Made by a program: the position numbers and the translations under genes. DNA of 10,859 nt from NCBI GenBank assembly GCA_003537695.1, contig DPRC01000024.1:1-10859 (forward strand), given 5' to 3'. The first letter of the stretch is position 1; each line of letters opens with the position of its first letter. This stretch comes from Polaribacter sp. (GTDB taxonomy: Bacteria > Bacteroidota > Bacteroidia > Flavobacteriales > Flavobacteriaceae). Below, piece by piece: positions 7,063 through 10,859 of the stretch. The notes under the pieces were generated by a model, which worked only from the letters and a program-made list of their open reading frames with translations, did no database searches and was not told the origin of the DNA.

Positions 7063-7808
7063 AAAAACAACACTATCTGCTGCTTTTAATGCTCTTTCTT
7101 GTAACGCGTTGTAGCGAAGAAATAGAGTGCTGCGTGCAACCAGAGCAAGCTGACGTAACCTTAAACTTCACGCACTATTGGGATGGGATAAAACTTTCGA
7201 ATCAAGACCTTAATCAATTAAAATTTACAACCAAAAATGGAGAAAACGTAAGTGTAGAAAATTTGCGATATCTTATTTCAGAACTTAGTCTAATTGATTC
7301 TAAAAACTATCATTTAATTAATTTTACCGAAAACACAGGGACTTCAATTTCACTTTCTGGTTTTACCAACGGTACGTATAAACTTACTTTTAGGTTTGGA
7401 TTTTCAGACGAAGACAATACAGATGGAGCGTACAAGGATTTAAATTCTGTAAATTTTGGGGTTCCAGGAATGTTGGGCGGCGGATATCATTACATGCAAT
7501 TTGATGGGAAATATATAGACAATAATAACGAAGAGGCAGGTTTTAACTACCATACAATTAGAGCTGTCGATAAAACTGAACCCGATAATTTAAAATTTGA
7601 AGACACTTCTTTTAATGTAGATTTAGGTACTGTAATCATTACAAAAAATACCGATATTGAAATAAAGATGAACTTAGCAGAGTGGTTTAAAAATCCCACT
7701 ACTTGGGACTTAAACAAACTAAACACGGTTTTAATGCCTAACTTTGAAGCACAGCAAATGATGCGAGACAATGGGAAAACAGCTTTTTCTTTGGGTACGG
7801 TAAATTAA
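7059..7808 (+). CDS. MbnP-family (putative copper-binding) lipoprotein
   Basis: This is a 249-residue predicted lipoprotein with a signal ending at Cys18 (LVTRC). It resembles the MbnP family (PF20243; relatives include CorA and MopE of methanotrophs). The family pattern is visible in order: V-x-L-N-F-x-H near the start (33-39), the ENLRYLISELSL strand (67-78), GGGYHYMQFDGKY (140-152), FNYH (162-165), and a C-terminal NLAEWFKNPTTWDL block (205-218). In characterised family members a tryptophan is oxidised to kynurenine by the partner MbnH and helps ligate copper. Candidates here are Trp41, next to His39, and Trp209 or Trp216; His144 and His165 are possible ligands. Odd features are an adjacent Cys24-Cys25 pair and the absence of the Trp usually seen before G-Y in many Bacteroidota homologues. 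It overlaps the upstream gene by four bases and precedes the diheme gene by 15. Family call is good; copper binding is inferred. Confidence 0.83.
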   Translation: MKKQHYLLLLMLFLVTRCSEEIECCVQPEQADVTLNFTHYWDGIKLSNQDLNQLKFTTKNGENVSVENLRYLISELSLIDSKNYHLINFTENTGTSISLSGFTNGTYKLTFRFGFSDEDNTDGAYKDLNSVNFGVPGMLGGGYHYMQFDGKYIDNNNEEAGFNYHTIRAVDKTEPDNLKFEDTSFNVDLGTVIITKNTDIEIKMNLAEWFKNPTTWDLNKLNTVLMPNFEAQQMMRDNGKTAFSLGTVN

Positions 7809-7823
7809 TGTAAAGAACTTAAA

Positions 7824-8882
7824 ATGGTTAAAAAATATACATTTCTTCTCTGCTTTCTTCTTTTAATGCATTGCACACCTAAAGAAGATGAAATCTATAT
7901 ACCCGTCCCTTATAACTTAGAAATTCCAATCCTTTTTGCAGATAAATTAATTCCACCAATAATTCCAGCAAACAACCTACTCACTATAGAAGGCATTGCA
8001 CTGGGTAAAAAATTATTCTTTGACCCCGTTTTATCTGGAGATGAAACACAGTCTTGTGCCTCTTGCCACAGTCCACAAAAATCTTTTACAGACCAACAAC
8101 CTTTTAGTATTGGAGTTGCGGGCAATTCAGGAAATAGAAACGCGATGCCTTTGTTTAATTTAGCTTGGAACTTTGATGAACGGTTTGCTTGGGATGGAAA
8201 AGAATTTGGGCTTGAAAGACAGGCCTTAGAACCTGTTTCAAACCCCATAGAGATGCATGGTGACTGGAAAAAAATCGGAAGGAAACTAGCAGCAAGTTCT
8301 AGCTACAAAGATCTATTTCTTCAAGCCTTTGGCTCCTCAAAAATTGACTCGACTTCTATTACAAAAGCCATTGCACAGTTTGAAAGGACATTGATTTCCG
8401 GGAATGCTAAATTTGATAAATACTTGCGTGGTGAAACGAGCCTAACAGCAGAAGAACAAAACGGATTCAACGTTTTTATGGACGAATCAAAAGGAGACTG
8501 CTTCCATTGCCATGGAAGTGATAATAATCCTCTTTGGACAGACAATAAATTTCACAACAATGGCTTAGACAATGTGTTCACAGACCTCGGCTTTGGCGCT
8601 GTTACTGGAGATCCAAATGACAACGGAAAATTCAAGTCGCCATCCATTCGAAATTTAGTTTTTACAGCACCTTACATGCATGACGGTAGATTTGCATCCT
8701 TAGAGGAAGTCATCGATCACTATTCTGAAGGCTTAAAGAAGTCCCCCACAATAGATCCGCTTATGAAAAGGGTAAACCAGGGTGGTGTTCAATTATCTGT
8801 CGTAGAAAAAACAAATTTAAAAGCCTTCCTTCAGACATTATCAGATTATGACTTCGTGCGCAACCCAGCCTTTCAAAAGTAA
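7824..8882 (+). CDS. Diheme cytochrome c peroxidase/MauG-like lipoprotein (MbnH-type partner of MbnP)
   Basis: This 352-residue exported diheme c-type protein has a signal peptide ending at Cys17 (LLLMHC), probably lipidated. Two heme c motifs are present: CASCH at 78-82 and CFHCH at 226-230. Trp123 (in AWDGK), Gln133, Pro137 and Glu143 keep the spacing of MauG Trp93, Gln103, Pro107 and Glu113, so the inter-heme Trp and distal-pocket residues are intact. No His lies about 20 residues after the first heme, where classical bacterial cytochrome c peroxidases carry the switch ligand, which fits a MauG/MbnH-like enzyme better. APYMHDGRF (282-290) is the conserved second-domain motif; Met285 or Met314 could be the second axial ligand. 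Directly downstream of an MbnP-family gene, it is expected to oxidise a Trp in MbnP using peroxide. A generic peroxidase role remains possible. Confidence 0.92.
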   Translation: MVKKYTFLLCFLLLMHCTPKEDEIYIPVPYNLEIPILFADKLIPPIIPANNLLTIEGIALGKKLFFDPVLSGDETQSCASCHSPQKSFTDQQPFSIGVAGNSGNRNAMPLFNLAWNFDERFAWDGKEFGLERQALEPVSNPIEMHGDWKKIGRKLAASSSYKDLFLQAFGSSKIDSTSITKAIAQFERTLISGNAKFDKYLRGETSLTAEEQNGFNVFMDESKGDCFHCHGSDNNPLWTDNKFHNNGLDNVFTDLGFGAVTGDPNDNGKFKSPSIRNLVFTAPYMHDGRFASLEEVIDHYSEGLKKSPTIDPLMKRVNQGGVQLSVVEKTNLKAFLQTLSDYDFVRNPAFQK

Positions 8883-8913
8883 TCAATAAAACCAATCGAC
8901 TTATTGTGTTTCG

Positions 8914-8932
8914 TAATGAAGGTTCTTCGTTA
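8914..8932. other. Imperfect palindrome/hairpin upstream of the suf promoter
   Basis: TAATGAAG (8914-8921) pairs with CTTCGTTA (8925-8932) over 8 bp with one T-G wobble and a 3-base loop. It lies between the diheme gene and the suf -7 box. The T-tract after it is poor (TTCTT), so it is a weak terminator at best. Its position about 18 bases upstream of the -7 box would also suit an operator. Neither role is shown. Confidence 0.25.
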
Positions 8933-8949
8933 TTCTTGGACTTAAATTG

Positions 8950-8957
8950 TATCTTTG
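8950..8957 (+). promoter_or_regulatory. Bacteroidota -7 promoter box (TATCTTTG) of the suf operon
   Basis: An exact TAnnTTTG match, identical to the thiL box, lies 31 bases before the A-type carrier ATG and gives a leader of roughly 25 bases. Its presence supports a suf transcription unit separate from the upstream MbnP-MbnH cluster. Confidence 0.55.
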
Positions 8958-8988
8958 TACCCAATTTAAGCTTAATCTATTTAAAAAA

Positions 8989-9318
8989 ATGATAAAAGTT
9001 TCAGACACAGCAAAGAAGAAAGTCGTAGAATTAATGACGGACGACGGCTTTAATGCATTAACCGATTTTGTTAGGGTTGGTGTAAAGAGCGGTGGTTGTT
9101 CAGGACTGTCTTACGATTTAACTTTCGATAATAAAAAAGAAGAGAACGATAAAGTTTTTGAAGAGAATAATGTAAAAATTATTATCGACAAAAAGAGTTT
9201 TTTATATTTAGTAGGAACAACCTTAGAGTATTCCGGGGGATTGAACGGAAAAGGCTTTGTTTTTAATAACCCAAACGCAAGCAGAACTTGTGGTTGTGGA
9301 GAATCATTTTCACTTTAA
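8989..9318 (+). CDS. sufA: A-type iron-sulfur cluster carrier (HesB/IscA/SufA family)
   Basis: This 109-residue A-type carrier accepts Fe-S clusters from the SUF scaffold and passes them to apoproteins in the cytoplasm. The three cluster-ligating cysteines are present in the standard arrangement: Cys37 in GGCSGL, and Cys101 and Cys103 in the C-terminal TCGCG. The length is typical. The ATG at 8989 is preferred over an in-frame TTG at 8947, which would lie inside the promoter box and add 14 residues the family lacks. It is followed after 13 bases by sufB, so it is the first gene of a suf operon. Sequence alone does not separate SufA from IscA or ErpA; the symbol rests on the sufB neighbour. 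Confidence 0.94.
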   Translation: MIKVSDTAKKKVVELMTDDGFNALTDFVRVGVKSGGCSGLSYDLTFDNKKEENDKVFEENNVKIIIDKKSFLYLVGTTLEYSGGLNGKGFVFNNPNASRTCGCGESFSL

Positions 9319-9331
9319 AATTCAGAAAAAG

Positions 9332-10780
9332 ATGTCAAAATATACCGAAGACGATTTAGAACAAGAATTAAAAACCAAAGAATATAAGTATGGTTTTTAT
9401 ACAGACATAGAGAGTGAAACCTTTGCAAAAGGGTTGAGCGAAGAGGTTGTTATTGCAATTTCTAAGAAAAAAAATGAGCCAGACTGGATGACAGACTGGC
9501 GTTTGGAAGCGTACCGCGTTTGGAAAACAATGAAAGAACCAGAATGGGCCAATGTTCACTATGAAAAACCAAAATTTCAAGAGATCGCCTATTACTCTGC
9601 GCCAAAAGCAAAACCAAAATTGAATTCATTAGACGAAGTAGATCCAGAATTATTAGACACCTTTAAGCGTTTGGGAATTTCCTTGGATGAACAAAAAAAA
9701 CTAGCAAATGTGGCTGTGGACATTGTAATAGACTCTGTTTCTGTTGCGACTACGTTTAAGAAAACACTTGGTGAAAAAGGAATTATTTTTATGCCAATTT
9801 CTGAAGCAATTCAGGAACACCCAGAGTTGGTAAGAAAATATTTAGGAACCGTTATACCTACTACAGACAACTTTTATGCTGCATTAAATTCAGCTGTTTT
9901 TTCTGACGGCTCTTTTTGTTATATTCCAAAAGGAGTGCGATGCCCAATGGAACTGTCTACTTATTTTAGAATCAACGAAGGGGGAACAGGCCAATTTGAA
10001 AGAACCTTAGTGGTTGCGGACAAGGGGAGTTACGTTTCTTATTTGGAAGGTTGTACTGCGCCAAGTAGAGATGAAAACCAATTGCACGCTGCCGTTGTAG
10101 AACTGGTAGCAATGGATGATGCTGAAATAAAATACTCTACCGTACAAAACTGGTATCCTGGAAATAAAGAAGGAAAAGGTGGTGTATATAACTTTGTAAC
10201 AAAAAGAGGTATCTGCGAAAACAACGCAAAAATTTCTTGGACGCAGGTAGAAACTGGATCTGCAATTACTTGGAAATATCCATCTTGTATTTTAAAAGGA
10301 AATAACTCTGTCGGTGAATTTTACTCAATTGCAGTAACAAACAATCATCAACAAGCAGACACTGGAACAAAAATGATTCATTTGGGGAAAAACACCAAAT
10401 CCACCATTATTTCTAAAGGTATTTCTGCAGGAAAATCACAAAACTCATATAGAGGATTGGTACAAATAAGTCCAAGAGCAGAAAACGCACGTAATTTCTC
10501 TCAATGTGATTCCTTACTGATGGGAAATGATTGCGGTGCACATACCTTCCCTTACATTGAAGTGAAAAATAAAACAGCACAAGTAGAACACGAAGCAACT
10601 ACCAGTAAAATTGGAGAAGAGCAACTATTTTACTGCAACCAACGTGGAATTGATACTGAAAAGGCAATTGCATTAATTGTAAACGGATTTAGTAAAGAGG
10701 TTTTAAATAATTTACCAATGGAATTTGCTGTAGAAGCTCAAAAACTATTGGAAATTAGTTTGGAAGGAAGTGTTGGATAA
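9332..10780 (+). CDS. sufB: Fe-S cluster assembly scaffold protein SufB
   Basis: SufB is the core scaffold of the SUF machine. It forms SufBC2D with SufC and SufD and receives sulfur from SufS(E) to build Fe-S clusters in the cytoplasm. The 482-residue protein is full length and carries the family hallmarks: [56 protein letters not shown] and [11 protein letters not shown]. Cys392 (QCDSLL), His420 and Glu421 (VEHEAT) align by a constant 13-residue offset with E. coli Cys405, His433 and Glu434, residues implicated in cluster assembly. The ATG at 9332 is chosen because the longer frame from TTG 9257 overlaps the A-type carrier gene and adds non-homologous residues. There is no strong Shine-Dalgarno site. 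sufC is expected next, but no start for it is present in the remaining 79 bases. Confidence 0.98.
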   Translation: MSKYTEDDLEQELKTKEYKYGFYTDIESETFAKGLSEEVVIAISKKKNEPDWMTDWRLEAYRVWKTMKEPEWANVHYEKPKFQEIAYYSAPKAKPKLNSLDEVDPELLDTFKRLGISLDEQKKLANVAVDIVIDSVSVATTFKKTLGEKGIIFMPISEAIQEHPELVRKYLGTVIPTTDNFYAALNSAVFSDGSFCYIPKGVRCPMELSTYFRINEGGTGQFERTLVVADKGSYVSYLEGCTAPSRDENQLHAAVVELVAMDDAEIKYSTVQNWYPGNKEGKGGVYNFVTKRGICENNAKISWTQVETGSAITWKYPSCILKGNNSVGEFYSIAVTNNHQQADTGTKMIHLGKNTKSTIISKGISAGKSQNSYRGLVQISPRAENARNFSQCDSLLMGNDCGAHTFPYIEVKNKTAQVEHEATTSKIGEEQLFYCNQRGIDTEKAIALIVNGFSKEVLNNLPMEFAVEAQKLLEISLEGSVG

Positions 10781-10859
10781 AGTTCTCAGAATTTTAACTT
10801 TATAATTGCTGAACCAACGAAGAAAAAGCAAACAAAATATTAAAAGCGAATCGCGTAAA

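Noticed and set aside
7910..8248. 112-codon minus-strand open frame inside the diheme gene.
   Set aside because: The plus strand encodes intact heme motifs and family signatures; the antisense frame has no family resemblance.
10781..10859. Start of sufC or another gene after sufB; also a small AAAGTT/AACTTT inverted repeat.
   Set aside because: There is no ATG in these 79 bases. A TTG frame stays open to the edge but encodes only a lysine/arginine-rich stretch resembling nothing recognisable. The 6-bp AT stem with an 11-base loop is too weak to call a terminator.

Overview
The window looks like an ordinary chromosomal segment from a marine-type member of the Flavobacteriaceae (Bacteroidota). 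The evidence is: AT-rich DNA; long A/T homopolymers; four perfect TAnnTTTG -7 promoter boxes of the Bacteroidota type with weak or absent Shine-Dalgarno sites; a type IX secretion (T9SS) C-terminal sorting domain; short lipoprotein signals of the loose L-x-x-C kind; and Flavobacteriaceae-like ThiL and SufB sequences. There is no sign of phage, transposon, CRISPR, tRNA or rRNA.

Layout. On the minus strand at the left edge, a secreted class C beta-lactamase-fold serine hydrolase (548-2116) is followed two bases later by the N-terminal 181 residues of a BrnQ-type branched-chain amino acid carrier (1-545). Divergent from them is an alpha/beta hydrolase (2161-2946). It converges on thiL (thiamine-monophosphate kinase, minus strand, 3080-4129) across a shared bidirectional terminator (3028-3059).

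The most interesting part is a plus-strand run of four exported proteins (4233-8882): a T9SS-secreted choice-of-anchor B / LVIVD propeller; a lipoprotein made of seven tandem ~58-residue repeats; an MbnP-family lipoprotein; and a MauG/cytochrome c peroxidase-like diheme lipoprotein. The last two form an MbnP-MbnH pair. In characterised examples MbnH oxidises a tryptophan of MbnP to kynurenine, creating a copper site. Here the pair is tightly coupled to two seven-blade-like proteins, one with four histidines at equivalent blade positions. This suggests a surface-located copper-binding or copper-handling module; that role is inference.

The right side starts the SUF iron-sulfur cluster operon: an A-type carrier (8989-9318) and sufB (9332-10780), with its own -7 box at 8950. 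The rest of the suf operon (sufC, D, S, E) would lie beyond the window. No gap between genes exceeds about 135 bases.
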